This document shows positions 45,587 to 54,668 of a stretch of DNA of 64,000 nt, piece by piece. The DNA lies in assembly GCF_907164905.1 (NCBI RefSeq), contig NZ_CAJRAF010000002.1:1-64000 (forward strand), in the 5' to 3' direction. The notes beneath the pieces were generated by a model. The model had not been told where the DNA came from and searched no databases. It saw nothing but the letters and a program-made list of their open reading frames with translations. The stretch comes from Dyadobacter sp. CECT 9275. GTDB lineage: Bacteria > Bacteroidota > Bacteroidia > Cytophagales > Spirosomataceae. The position numbers and the translations under genes are program-made. Every line of letters begins with the position of its first letter. Position 1 is the first letter of the stretch.

Positions 45587-47089
45587 TTACTTTTCCGAGG
45601 GTTTCAGAACCCGGTAGTTTAAAGTATCGATGATGATGCCGGACCCAGATTTGATAAGGAGATGTGTCATTGGTTTTTCCGGAAAGAAAATGTCAGTCAC
45701 CACTGTTAATCCGTTGTCCGCAAAGAGCTCTACGGAAGCCGCATCAGCTATCAAGGTCAGGGAAACATTTTTTTCCGTCGCAAACCTTGGAGCAATATGT
45801 TTCGCTCCAAAGCCTTTCTCAAAGTCAGTTTTGCCAGATTTTGAACGGTCAATGTAGTATTGATTTTCGGCCTTGCTATATCCCAGGATAAGCTCATTAC
45901 CGGCTTCATTTGCCAATACGATTGAAAAATCTGCCGTGCTGCCCGTTTTTAAGTCCAACCTGAACAGTCCTGTTTTATTCTTGGTTTGATTGGTCAGGTC
46001 CAGCTGGTTTTTAACGCTCACGTTTTTCAATGAAAAATATGTGGTGTTCAATATGGACAATTCTTTTACGAGAAGCGAAGTAAGGTAAATTTCTTTTCCT
46101 ACGGTTTTCAGACCCAATTCCCGGGCGACCGTATTGGCGCTTCGCCAGGGATGTGTCGGGACCTGATTGGCATATTGCCAGTTGCTCATCCAGCCCATCA
46201 GGATTTTCCGGTCTGCGGTATTTGAGAAAGTCACAGCTGCATAATTGTCGGTGCCAAAATCCAGCCATTTTGTTTCCTTTGAATTGGACGTAAAGGTTTT
46301 CCCATCAAAGTCTCCCAGAAAATACTGGCCTGCGGACCCTTTGTTGGGGCCACCGGGATTGATGTTTACAATCAAAACCCAAACCTGCTTTCCTTCATGC
46401 ATGATTGGAAACAGGTCAGGACATTCCCACACGCCTCCATGCCCGCCGTCCGTTGCACCAAAATCACTTTCGCGCGACCATGCTTTTAGATCGGCGGATG
46501 AATAGAAAGTGACTCGATCCTTTGTGGCTAACGTCATGATCCATTTTTTTGCTGGCTCATACCAGCTCACCTTGGGATCTCTAAAATCACTGATGCCTGG
46601 ATTTTTCAGGACCGGGTTTCCTTTATATTTTGTCCAGGTTTTACCATCATCCAAACTGTAAGCGATGCTTTGCGTCTCATGTTTTCCCGTTTTGAGCTTT
46701 TCCTGAACCGGGTCGTGGTGTGTAAAAATGGCCACCAGAGCATCTTTCCCAAACCCCGCCGTATTGTTTTTGTCCACGACCGCACTCCCTGAAAAGATAT
46801 AGCCCAGGCTATCGGGATACAAAGCGATAGGTTGCTCTTTCCACGAAACCATATCCCTGCTCGTCGCATGTCCCCAATGCATGGGTCCCCATATCTTGTC
46901 ATCGGGGTAGTACTGATAAAACAGATGGTAAATTCCATTGTGATAAACCATACCGTTCGGATCGTTCATCCAATTGGCCCTTGGGGTAAAATGAAACTGC
47001 GGGCGGTACTTTTCCCGGAAGTCCTGAGCCAAAGCTTGTAATCCCGTGAATAAAGCGATAAGAAACAGGCAAGTGATTGTTTTTTTCAT
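45587..47089 (-). CDS. GH32 fructan hydrolase (levanase/inulinase/invertase)
   Basis: This is 500 aa from ATG 47089 with a signal peptide (ITCLFLIALFTGLQALAQ). The five-bladed propeller carries all three catalytic motifs: WMNDPNG with nucleophile Asp43, FRDP with transition-state Asp171, and ECP with acid/base Glu222. A C-terminal beta-sandwich (~340-500, VSLTLIADAASVELFADNG) is the GH32 lectin-like domain. It releases fructose from fructans or sucrose. It is the most downstream gene of the fructan locus (read leftwards) and follows the SusD gene by 82 bp. Confidence 0.95.
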   Translation of the reverse strand: MKKTITCLFLIALFTGLQALAQDFREKYRPQFHFTPRANWMNDPNGMVYHNGIYHLFYQYYPDDKIWGPMHWGHATSRDMVSWKEQPIALYPDSLGYIFSGSAVVDKNNTAGFGKDALVAIFTHHDPVQEKLKTGKHETQSIAYSLDDGKTWTKYKGNPVLKNPGISDFRDPKVSWYEPAKKWIMTLATKDRVTFYSSADLKAWSRESDFGATDGGHGGVWECPDLFPIMHEGKQVWVLIVNINPGGPNKGSAGQYFLGDFDGKTFTSNSKETKWLDFGTDNYAAVTFSNTADRKILMGWMSNWQYANQVPTHPWRSANTVARELGLKTVGKEIYLTSLLVKELSILNTTYFSLKNVSVKNQLDLTNQTKNKTGLFRLDLKTGSTADFSIVLANEAGNELILGYSKAENQYYIDRSKSGKTDFEKGFGAKHIAPRFATEKNVSLTLIADAASVELFADNGLTVVTDIFFPEKPMTHLLIKSGSGIIIDTLNYRVLKPSEK

Positions 47090-47171
47090 GATTGAGTTTA
47101 TTTTTTTGGCTGCCGGCAATCGGCCTTCTTAACCTGGCCAACTGCCGACGGCCCATAGCTGAAAGCTAAAC

Positions 47172-48884
47172 TTAAAATCCCGGATTTTGTTTATACAATC
47201 CCTTGGTGAAACTGATTTCCCGCTGTGGGATTGGGAGGTACTCATCCCGCCCGGCCGTGAATTTTGCGGTGGACAAAAACGGACGTCTGAGCTTTTCCTT
47301 CTCAAGATACGCGTTCAGAGTCTTTTCGGCAATGCCCCATCGCACCAGATCAAAAAACCGGGGACTTTCCGTTGCAAATTCCAGGCGACGTTCCCACTGC
47401 AACGCTTTACGGGCATAATCCTGCGTCCAGCCCGTAGCTGAATATTCCTTGATATTGTATCTGGAAGCAAACGTTCCGTCTGTCTTTTTTAATCTGCCAG
47501 TACTGTTTGCTGCTCTTTTTCTGATTTGATTGATCAGTGGCAGCGCCTGCGCCTGCTGTCCAAGTTCGATATACGCTTCGGCCTGCATTAACAAAACGTC
47601 GTCGTATCGCAGAATGTCAATATTTTTGGATGAGCCAATAAAAGGGCCTTCTTTGTGATATGACGCACTGGTCGCCAGTTGCTGTTCCTTCATGGTGTGA
47701 AAAAAACCATAAACACCCGGATCACGTATCCAGCTATTGCTGAATGGCTTGGTGGCGTCGTATTTGTAGGGGTGCCCGTCTAAGCCAATGGTATGATCCA
47801 CGCGCGGATCTACGGTTTCGGTTGCGAAATCTACGTTCTTATCGTTAAACGTATCGAAAAGAGGTAATCCATCCGCGCTTGTCCTGTAAGCATTGGCAAG
47901 GTTCTGGCTGGGTTGGTGGAAGCCGCAGCAGCCATATTGAGGTGCGCCGTGCGGATAATTCAGGCCAGTCACATAGCTCAGTCGGCCGACAGCCGTTCCG
48001 TCATTGATGGAGTACTGGATAGCAAAAATGGATTCGGGGCCGTTTTCCGTTTCAGCGATAAAGTTCTCTGCAAAATCGGGTTGCAAGCTGTATTGTCCGG
48101 ATGAAATCACCTGTTGGGTAAGTGTCACCACTTCCTGCAAACGGGTTTTATTGATGTTAACCACCTTGTGCGTGTCATCCTGTTCGTAGGCCTGATACAG
48201 CCTCAGTTTTGCAAGGTAGGCAGAAGCCGAAATTTTGTTTGCACGTCCCAGCTGGGTTTGTTTGGCAGGCAGATTGTCTATCGCAAACTGAAAATCTTCT
48301 GCAATCCTATTCCATAGCTGATCATTGGTCAGCGCCGTGTTAGAGGTTTTCAGTATTTCCTCACTGGTCAGGTTTTCGGTGATGTAAGGAACGTTTTTGA
48401 AAAGCATTTTAAGCATAAAGTGCGAATGCGCGCGTAAAAAACGCATTTCGGCGGTACGGATTTTCTTTAAGGGAAACTCAGTTTCGTTGAGCGCGTTGAT
48501 ACTGGTGAGCGCCGCATTGGCACGGCTGATCGCTTTATAAAAATTTTCCCAGGTGTACGGATGCATCGAACCCAGATCCGGCCTTGTGAGATTGTAATGT
48601 TCGTAAAAGTCAATTTCGGCCACATCCGAAACGCCGCCGCCTCCTTTGTAGGCGTCATCGGAGCGTACGCTGCCGTATATCCACATGCTCGTCATGGGGC
48701 CAATCATTTCATCGTTACCAATCCCGGCATAGGCGGCTGTCGCCAGGGCTTCGGCACTGGAAGCCGACCTGGTATTATCAGAAGACAAAAGTCCTTTCGG
48801 CTGATAATCCAGATAATCGTTGCAGGATGTAGCGGAAAGCAGCCCGCCAGCCAGTAAAATGTTATATATGAATTTTGTTTTCAT
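47172..48884 (-). CDS. SusD/RagB lipoprotein of the fructan locus
   Basis: This 570-aa protein has a signal with lipobox ATSC (LLSATSCNDYLDYQPKG), then a SusD-type architecture: N-terminal DNTRSASSAEALATAAYAGI, the helix EMRFLRAHSHFMLKMLF, a central binding region and the C-terminal RRLEFATESPRFFDLVRWG and DEYLPIPQREI. It binds fructan chains at the surface and caps the SusC channel encoded 18 bp upstream. It lies between susC and gh32 on the minus strand. Confidence 0.95.
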   Translation of the reverse strand: MKTKFIYNILLAGGLLSATSCNDYLDYQPKGLLSSDNTRSASSAEALATAAYAGIGNDEMIGPMTSMWIYGSVRSDDAYKGGGGVSDVAEIDFYEHYNLTRPDLGSMHPYTWENFYKAISRANAALTSINALNETEFPLKKIRTAEMRFLRAHSHFMLKMLFKNVPYITENLTSEEILKTSNTALTNDQLWNRIAEDFQFAIDNLPAKQTQLGRANKISASAYLAKLRLYQAYEQDDTHKVVNINKTRLQEVVTLTQQVISSGQYSLQPDFAENFIAETENGPESIFAIQYSINDGTAVGRLSYVTGLNYPHGAPQYGCCGFHQPSQNLANAYRTSADGLPLFDTFNDKNVDFATETVDPRVDHTIGLDGHPYKYDATKPFSNSWIRDPGVYGFFHTMKEQQLATSASYHKEGPFIGSSKNIDILRYDDVLLMQAEAYIELGQQAQALPLINQIRKRAANSTGRLKKTDGTFASRYNIKEYSATGWTQDYARKALQWERRLEFATESPRFFDLVRWGIAEKTLNAYLEKEKLRRPFLSTAKFTAGRDEYLPIPQREISFTKGLYKQNPGF

Positions 48885-48902
48885 TGGAGTTCTGTCAAAA
48901 AG

Positions 48903-51900
48903 TTAAAATGAAACATTTAAACCAACCGTAAATGTCCTGGGAATCGGAATTGCATTAACATCCACACGTTCAGGATCCGGACCGGCAAACTGTCTGGATT
49001 TGATCAGGAACAGATTTTCCGCCATCACGTACACACGCAATCTTTGCAGCCTAATCTTCTCAATAGCTTTTGAATCAATTGCGTAACCCAGCTGCACGTT
49101 TCTTAATTTGAAATAAGATGTGTTCACGTTAAAATAATCGGAAGCACGGGTTTCATTGTTTGCATCAGAAAGAGACAAAGCCGGAATTCTGGAACCTGTG
49201 TTTTGTGGCGTCCAGGCATTAAATACACCAGGCCCTGCGTTTTCACGGCCTCTTACAAAATTGTTGTAAAAGGTGTAAGCATCGAAACCGGATCTGCCGG
49301 CAACGCCTGAGCCAAATATGGAAAGGTCAAAGTTTTTGTAAAATGCCTCGATTTTTACATTGTATTCGAAAGCTGGCAATGTCGTTCCAAAAAATACGCG
49401 GTCAAGGTCGTCGATTTTACCATCTCCGTTGCTGTCTACATAACGGATGCGGCCGGGTCCTGCACCCACCTGCGTCGGAGCGGCGTCAACTTCCTGTTTA
49501 CTCTGGAAAAGTCCGGCGGTTTTGTAACCAAACAGGTCAAACTGCGAGTGACCCAGAATACTCTGTGTTACATTTCCGGGATATGCAGCCCGTACCTCCT
49601 CGGGTAAAACCGTGATTTTGTCACGGAATCTGCTCACACCGGCCATCACATTGTAAGTAAAGTCACCTTTGGGTTTTGCATAATATCCGACCGAAAATTC
49701 GAAACCATTATTGGATTTTTGCGCGCCGTTTACCACTTTCAACTGTCCCTCGCCCACAGCGGATGCGATGGGCGGCGTAATCAATATATCACTGGTTTTC
49801 CGGGTGAAATAATCCAGCGATCCTTGAATGCTTCCGTTAAAAAGGCCGAAATCAACACCAAAATTCGCTTCATCAGTCGTTTCCCATTTCAGGTTCGGAT
49901 TAGCTCCCTGTATCGACACAATGCCCGAGGGGAGATTACCCGTATTTGCACCATTCAGATCGTAGGCCGTGCCGATGTTGTAAAACTGATCGAAGAAACT
50001 GTTGTGCCCGTCGGGAAACTGAGAGCGGCGGGTACCATAGCGCGTATCATACAGGCCAAATCGTGCAAGGTCCCCGATTTCCTGGTTACCCACACGGCCC
50101 ACACCCGCACGCAGTTTGAGGCTGCTCACCGATTTGAAGTTTTGCATAAAGGCTTCCTTGTCTATGCGCCAGCCAACCGATGCCGCCGGGAATATTCCAT
50201 AGGCATTTTCTTTTCCGAAGCGCGAGGAACCATCCCGCCGGATCGTCAGGGCGGCCAGGTACCTGTCTGAGAAACCGTAGTCGACCCTCGCAAATTGTGA
50301 AAGCAATCTGCTTCCCGAGCCCGTTCCGGTAATATTGGAATTTCCGGTTCCTGCATTCAATACAAAGTAATCTTTTGTCTGCTGCGCAAATCCTTCTTTT
50401 CGTGCTGTTTCAAAATTCAGGTCATTTTTGATTGCTTCAACCCCACCCAACAGCTTGAAATGGTGTTGGCCGACTTCGAAATTGTACCGGACCGTGTTAG
50501 ACCACGTTGCGCTTAAATAGCGATTCTGGTCTATGGTCAGGCTGTTGTTAGAGCGACCGAATGAGCCTTCTTCAAAAGACTGCTCTATATTTTTGAAATA
50601 ATAACTTGCATTGTCCATCCCCAGACTTGTGCGCAGAAACAGATTTTTAACTGGTTCAATTTCAGCAAAGACGTTACCAAACAGTGTAACACGGTGCGTA
50701 TTGTCCCATTTATTTATTTCCTGCATGTGCAACGGGTTGTTTCTATCCGAATAGCCCGAGCCGATCCCGCCGCCCCAGGTGCCGTCTTTTGCATAAACCG
50801 GAATGGTGGGAGCCATAGTAACCGCAAGGCCTGTGGTAGCGGCGCCGCCAATGTCTGTGGACGCCAGCCTTTCATTGGATGAGGCCATCTGCATATTGGC
50901 GCCAATTTTAAGCTTTCCGTCGAAAGCGCTCGTGAGTGCATTGATACGCCCGCTCAGCTTGTCGTAATTGGTGTATCTGAGCATGCCCGTATTTTTGTAA
51001 TAACCCAGGTTAATCTGCAGCGAAGAGGTTTTATTACCTCCCGAAATCGTGAGTTCGTTGTTGGTGACGATCCCGGTTTTATACAGTTCCTTTTGCCAGT
51101 TGGTATTGCCGGCGGGCATGTTGGCATTTCCACCAACAAGAGGCTGTACCGAAACACTGTTCAGCACAGGATTAGTAAAGTTTTTATTCCAGTCAAACTT
51201 GTATAGCGCACCGTAGCCATCCTCCGGATTTACGCCATCGTTTACGGAAGCCTGCCAAAGCGCACGACCGCGGTCAACAGCATTGAGCATCTTGAATCGT
51301 GCATACTTTTCAGATTGCGCCGACAGGCTCGTGTTGAAGTCAATGGTGATCTTTCCATTGGCATTGGAACCGTTTTTGGTAGTTACGATAATGACACCAT
51401 TGGAAGCTCTTGAACCATAAATCGATGAGGCCGAAGCGTCTTTCAGCACCTGCACGGATTCAATGGAATTGGGGTTCAATCCCTGGAAAACCTCTGGGCG
51501 TTTGGTCGGAACACCGTCAATGATATACAACGGATCTGTGTTGCCCAGTGTATTTGCTCCCCGGATCAGGATGCGCGAATTGGCACCATTCGGAGAGCCT
51601 GTTTTTTCAATGTACAGCCCCGGAACACGGCCCTGAAGTGCCTGCATAGGGTTACCGGAACTGATATTTTTAAGCGGTGCCATATCCACAATCGCGATCG
51701 CCCCGGTTAAATCTTCCTTTTTCGAGCTGGTATAACCTACAACAACTACTTCATTCAAACTTTTCTGGTCGTATTCCAGCGTGACATCCACAATGGATTG
51801 ATTCCCGACAGGCATTTCTTTGGCGACCATACCCACATAGGAAAACACCAGTGTAGCAGATGAACTTACCGAAATCGCATATTTGCCCGTGGCATCACTC

Positions 51901-52061
51901 ACTGCTCCGTTGGTTGTTCCCTTTTCCAGGATACTCACGCCCGGGAGGATTTCTCCGTCCGTCGCTTTTACAGTTCCGGAAACCGAAACTTTGCTTTGCG
52001 CCCATACCAGCTGTATACTGGTCAGGATGGCAAACGCCATCAATAGTAATCTTTTGTTCAT
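48903..52061 (-). CDS. SusC/RagA TonB-dependent transporter of the fructan locus
   Basis: This is 1,052 aa from ATG 52061 (the frame stays open inside the fructokinase gene upstream). It has a signal peptide (MAFAILTSIQLVWAQ), a carboxypeptidase-D-like domain (VSGTVKATDGEILPGVSI), the TonB-box-like EVVVVGYTSSKKEDLTG, a plug with SIYGSRASNGVIIVTTK and a beta barrel ending GLNVSF. There is no STN domain, in line with control by the hybrid sensor rather than FecR. It starts 4 bp after the fructokinase stop. It transports fructo-oligosaccharides across the outer membrane (inferred from the locus). Confidence 0.95.
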   Translation of the reverse strand: MNKRLLLMAFAILTSIQLVWAQSKVSVSGTVKATDGEILPGVSILEKGTTNGAVSDATGKYAISVSSSATLVFSYVGMVAKEMPVGNQSIVDVTLEYDQKSLNEVVVVGYTSSKKEDLTGAIAIVDMAPLKNISSGNPMQALQGRVPGLYIEKTGSPNGANSRILIRGANTLGNTDPLYIIDGVPTKRPEVFQGLNPNSIESVQVLKDASASSIYGSRASNGVIIVTTKNGSNANGKITIDFNTSLSAQSEKYARFKMLNAVDRGRALWQASVNDGVNPEDGYGALYKFDWNKNFTNPVLNSVSVQPLVGGNANMPAGNTNWQKELYKTGIVTNNELTISGGNKTSSLQINLGYYKNTGMLRYTNYDKLSGRINALTSAFDGKLKIGANMQMASSNERLASTDIGGAATTGLAVTMAPTIPVYAKDGTWGGGIGSGYSDRNNPLHMQEINKWDNTHRVTLFGNVFAEIEPVKNLFLRTSLGMDNASYYFKNIEQSFEEGSFGRSNNSLTIDQNRYLSATWSNTVRYNFEVGQHHFKLLGGVEAIKNDLNFETARKEGFAQQTKDYFVLNAGTGNSNITGTGSGSRLLSQFARVDYGFSDRYLAALTIRRDGSSRFGKENAYGIFPAASVGWRIDKEAFMQNFKSVSSLKLRAGVGRVGNQEIGDLARFGLYDTRYGTRRSQFPDGHNSFFDQFYNIGTAYDLNGANTGNLPSGIVSIQGANPNLKWETTDEANFGVDFGLFNGSIQGSLDYFTRKTSDILITPPIASAVGEGQLKVVNGAQKSNNGFEFSVGYYAKPKGDFTYNVMAGVSRFRDKITVLPEEVRAAYPGNVTQSILGHSQFDLFGYKTAGLFQSKQEVDAAPTQVGAGPGRIRYVDSNGDGKIDDLDRVFFGTTLPAFEYNVKIEAFYKNFDLSIFGSGVAGRSGFDAYTFYNNFVRGRENAGPGVFNAWTPQNTGSRIPALSLSDANNETRASDYFNVNTSYFKLRNVQLGYAIDSKAIEKIRLQRLRVYVMAENLFLIKSRQFAGPDPERVDVNAIPIPRTFTVGLNVSF

Positions 52062-52065
52062 GAAA

Positions 52066-52953
52066 TTATTGGTTAACGGTAAGAAAATGATCGAGTTCTG
52101 ATTCGGAAATGTTGGGCGTTGCGCCCCGGTGAGAGGCGACCAGTGCACCAACTGCACATGCTTTTTTGAGTGCGGAAGCGATGGTGGAGCCCAAAATATA
52201 TTCTTTCAGAAACATCGCCAGGAATGAGTCTCCGCTCCCGATGGTGTCCTGCACCTCAACCTCATATCCTGCTTGTTTATGGAAACCGTCATGGGAAAGA
52301 ACCATAGCTCCCTCGGCGCCGAGGGTTACACAAACCAGTTGAAGATTGAAGCGCTCATATAAAAACTTCATTTGGGTTTCCAGTTCGGGTTGTATGCCAA
52401 ACCAGCTGCAAACCGTATGGAGCTCATGCTCATTCACTTTGACAACATCAGCCTGAAGCATCAAATGCTCGGTGGCTGCCCTTTCTAAATGCGGAGGACG
52501 TATGTTCACGTCGAACACTTTTAGTTTGGCGTCTTTCAGTAATTCAAAAAGGGTCTCCCGGGATTGCTGACTGCGAACTGACAGTGTGCCATATACGAAC
52601 ACATCGGAATCCATGACAAGCCGCTTGTTTTCAGGGGTTGCCTGGATGTAGTCCCAGGCAACGGGCTGCACGATTTTATAAGTAACTTCGGTTTTGTCGG
52701 TCAGGTTAACTTTCACAATTCCGGTCAGATGCGTGATTCCCGTTTGAATGAAATTCGTATCAAGACCCTTTGTGTGAAGATATTCCATCAACTCAACGCC
52801 CAGGTCGTCGTCACCGACACGACTGATGAAGGCGGGATTCATGCCAAAGTTTTTGAGGTGAATGGCTACATTCATCGGTGCTCCCCCGGGTTGTTTGCCC
52901 GAAGGCAGCATATCCCAAAGCATCTCTCCGAAAACAGTTATTTTAGGTTTCAT
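52066..52953 (-). CDS. PfkB-family fructokinase
   Basis: This is 295 aa from ATG 52953. It has the ribokinase/PfkB fold with ITVFGEMLWDML, the first signature GGAPMNVAIHLKNFG, and the second signature with catalytic Asp in DTIGSGDSFLA. The GGAP-N-A opening is typical of fructokinases. It makes fructose-6-phosphate from fructose released by the GH32 enzyme. It sits between the sugar porter and SusC, 4 bp before the latter, within the minus-strand operon. Confidence 0.92.
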   Translation of the reverse strand: MKPKITVFGEMLWDMLPSGKQPGGAPMNVAIHLKNFGMNPAFISRVGDDDLGVELMEYLHTKGLDTNFIQTGITHLTGIVKVNLTDKTEVTYKIVQPVAWDYIQATPENKRLVMDSDVFVYGTLSVRSQQSRETLFELLKDAKLKVFDVNIRPPHLERAATEHLMLQADVVKVNEHELHTVCSWFGIQPELETQMKFLYERFNLQLVCVTLGAEGAMVLSHDGFHKQAGYEVEVQDTIGSGDSFLAMFLKEYILGSTIASALKKACAVGALVASHRGATPNISESELDHFLTVNQ

Positions 52954-53077
52954 ATATATTGAGATAAATAGCGAAAGTGACTTTATCGTGGTTTTTTTAG
53001 AATGCACTATTACTGAATTCATTTACAATACATTCCCGCTTCGGCATAACGGTAGACAACTCGCCAACAGCCCATCA

Positions 53078-54400
53078 TTAATGGAGCACCATTATTTTCT
53101 CGGGCCGTTCCAGTGACGTTCCCTTGGTTTCGGGCATGACGCGCCACACGAAAATGAGTTGCAAAATCATCATCACGGTAAAAAACGAGAAGGTGATTCC
53201 GCCACCGAGGTATTCTGAAATGATAGGGAATGAGAAGGCGATGATCGCAGCCATGAACCAATGTGTGAAACTCCCCAGCGCCTGGCCGTTGGCACGCACT
53301 TCGTTTGGGAAAATCTCGGAGATAAAAACCCATATTACTGCGCCCTGGGAGAATGCAAAAAATGCGATGTAAACGAAAAGAAAAACGGGTACGCCTGTGA
53401 AATCCTGTACAAAAAATGCCCTGGCAACCAATCCGAGTGTGACGATGACACCTACGGAGCCAATGGCCATCAGCGTACGTCGGCCAAAACGGTCGATGAA
53501 ATTGATGGCCAGTAGTGTGAAGGCGAAATTGACAAAACCGATGCCGGCAGAAGACAAAAACGCAGCTTTTGCCCCCAGACCAGTCATTTCAAAAATGCGT
53601 GGACTATAATAAATGATGGCGTTGATACCCGAAACCTGGTTGAAGACCGCAAACAGAACCGCCAGCGTGACGGGTGTTTTATAGTTGGCGGAAAACAAAC
53701 GGGCAGATGGCTTTCCTTTGGCTTCATCGTTGGCGTTCTGGATGGCGAGCAACGTTTCTTCACTGGTATCAGCGTCGATGACGTTGAGAATTTCCTTGGC
53801 CTGCGTTACATCGGCCTTTTTCATAACCAGCCAGCGCGGGCTTTCGGGCACATAAAGGATGGCCAGCAGGAAAATCAGAGACGGGACCGCCTGGACTCCC
53901 AGCATCCAGCGCCAGGCATTATCGCCCATATCCTGCATGAAGTAATTGGAAAAATAGGCGATCAGGATCCCGAAGACTACATTGAACTGAAACAACCCGA
54001 CCATTTTTCCTCTTGACCCGGCTGGCGAAATTTCGGAGATGTACATCGGCGCGGCCACGGAAGAAGCGCCCACACCAAGGCCACCAATGAAACGAAAAAA
54101 TAGGAATACATACCAGTCCGTTGCGAGCGCAGAGCCAAGTGAAGACAGCAGATATAATACCGCAATCCAGAACAAGGTCGTTTTTCTTCCCAGTTTGTCT
54201 GCCGGAATCCCGCCCAGCATTGCACCGATTACCGTACCGATCAGTGCGATAGAGACTGTGAAGCCGTGTTCAACCGCCGACAGATCCCATACGAGTTGAA
54301 TGGCTTTTTCCGCGCCCGAGATAACGGCCGTATCGAATCCAAAGAGAAATCCGCCAAGCGCGACAGCGACAGACCATACCAGTACCTTTCTGTTTTTCAT
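53078..54400 (-). CDS. MFS sugar porter (fructose importer)
   Basis: This is 440 aa from ATG 54400, with twelve membrane segments. Sugar-porter signatures are FGFDTAVISGAE in helix 1, the D-K-L-GR loop as ADKLGRKTTLF, ISPAGSRGKM, PESPRWLVMKK and the second-half FGRRTL. It imports a monosaccharide, in this locus almost certainly fructose, across the inner membrane. It is the first gene of the fructan operon, with a promoter box 22 bp upstream and repeated TTGATACA sites further up. Confidence 0.93.
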   Translation of the reverse strand: MKNRKVLVWSVAVALGGFLFGFDTAVISGAEKAIQLVWDLSAVEHGFTVSIALIGTVIGAMLGGIPADKLGRKTTLFWIAVLYLLSSLGSALATDWYVFLFFRFIGGLGVGASSVAAPMYISEISPAGSRGKMVGLFQFNVVFGILIAYFSNYFMQDMGDNAWRWMLGVQAVPSLIFLLAILYVPESPRWLVMKKADVTQAKEILNVIDADTSEETLLAIQNANDEAKGKPSARLFSANYKTPVTLAVLFAVFNQVSGINAIIYYSPRIFEMTGLGAKAAFLSSAGIGFVNFAFTLLAINFIDRFGRRTLMAIGSVGVIVTLGLVARAFFVQDFTGVPVFLFVYIAFFAFSQGAVIWVFISEIFPNEVRANGQALGSFTHWFMAAIIAFSFPIISEYLGGGITFSFFTVMMILQLIFVWRVMPETKGTSLERPEKIMVLH

Positions 54401-54421
54401 TTGTAGTTCTGATTTTTTTGT

Positions 54422-54429
54422 CAAAACTA
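54422..54429 (-). promoter_or_regulatory. putative promoter (-7 box) of the fructan operon
   Basis: On the minus strand this reads TAGTTTTG, matching TAnnTTTG, 22 bp before the MFS start codon. Confidence 0.55.
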
Positions 54430-54478
54430 CATCCACCAGGCACTCGGAATAACTAAATAATATCTCAAAAAAGTTAAA

Positions 54479-54579
54479 CTTTGATACAGTGGTATTTTAG
54501 AAGTATATATTTATGATAATCAGTGAATTAGCCAAACATTTAACTTTTGATACATCCTGTGTCTTTCAATTTTGATACA
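54479..54579 (-). promoter_or_regulatory. three TTGATACA repeats, probable HTCS binding sites
   Basis: TTGATACA occurs at 54481-54488, 54547-54554 and 54572-54579 in the same direction, each within a longer match of the form TTAACTTTTGATACA. On the transcribed (minus) strand this reads TGTATCAAA. They lie 50-150 bp upstream of the operon's -7 box, between the fructan operon and the sensor gene. This is the expected place for the AraC-type output domain of the hybrid sensor to bind. Confidence 0.6.
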
Positions 54580-54668
54580 ACGTATTTAAAATCCATACCA
54601 AAATAGTTGCCGTTGTTCCCTGTGCAATTGAATAATAATGTGATTGGTTTAAATAAAATCGTGGGTAC

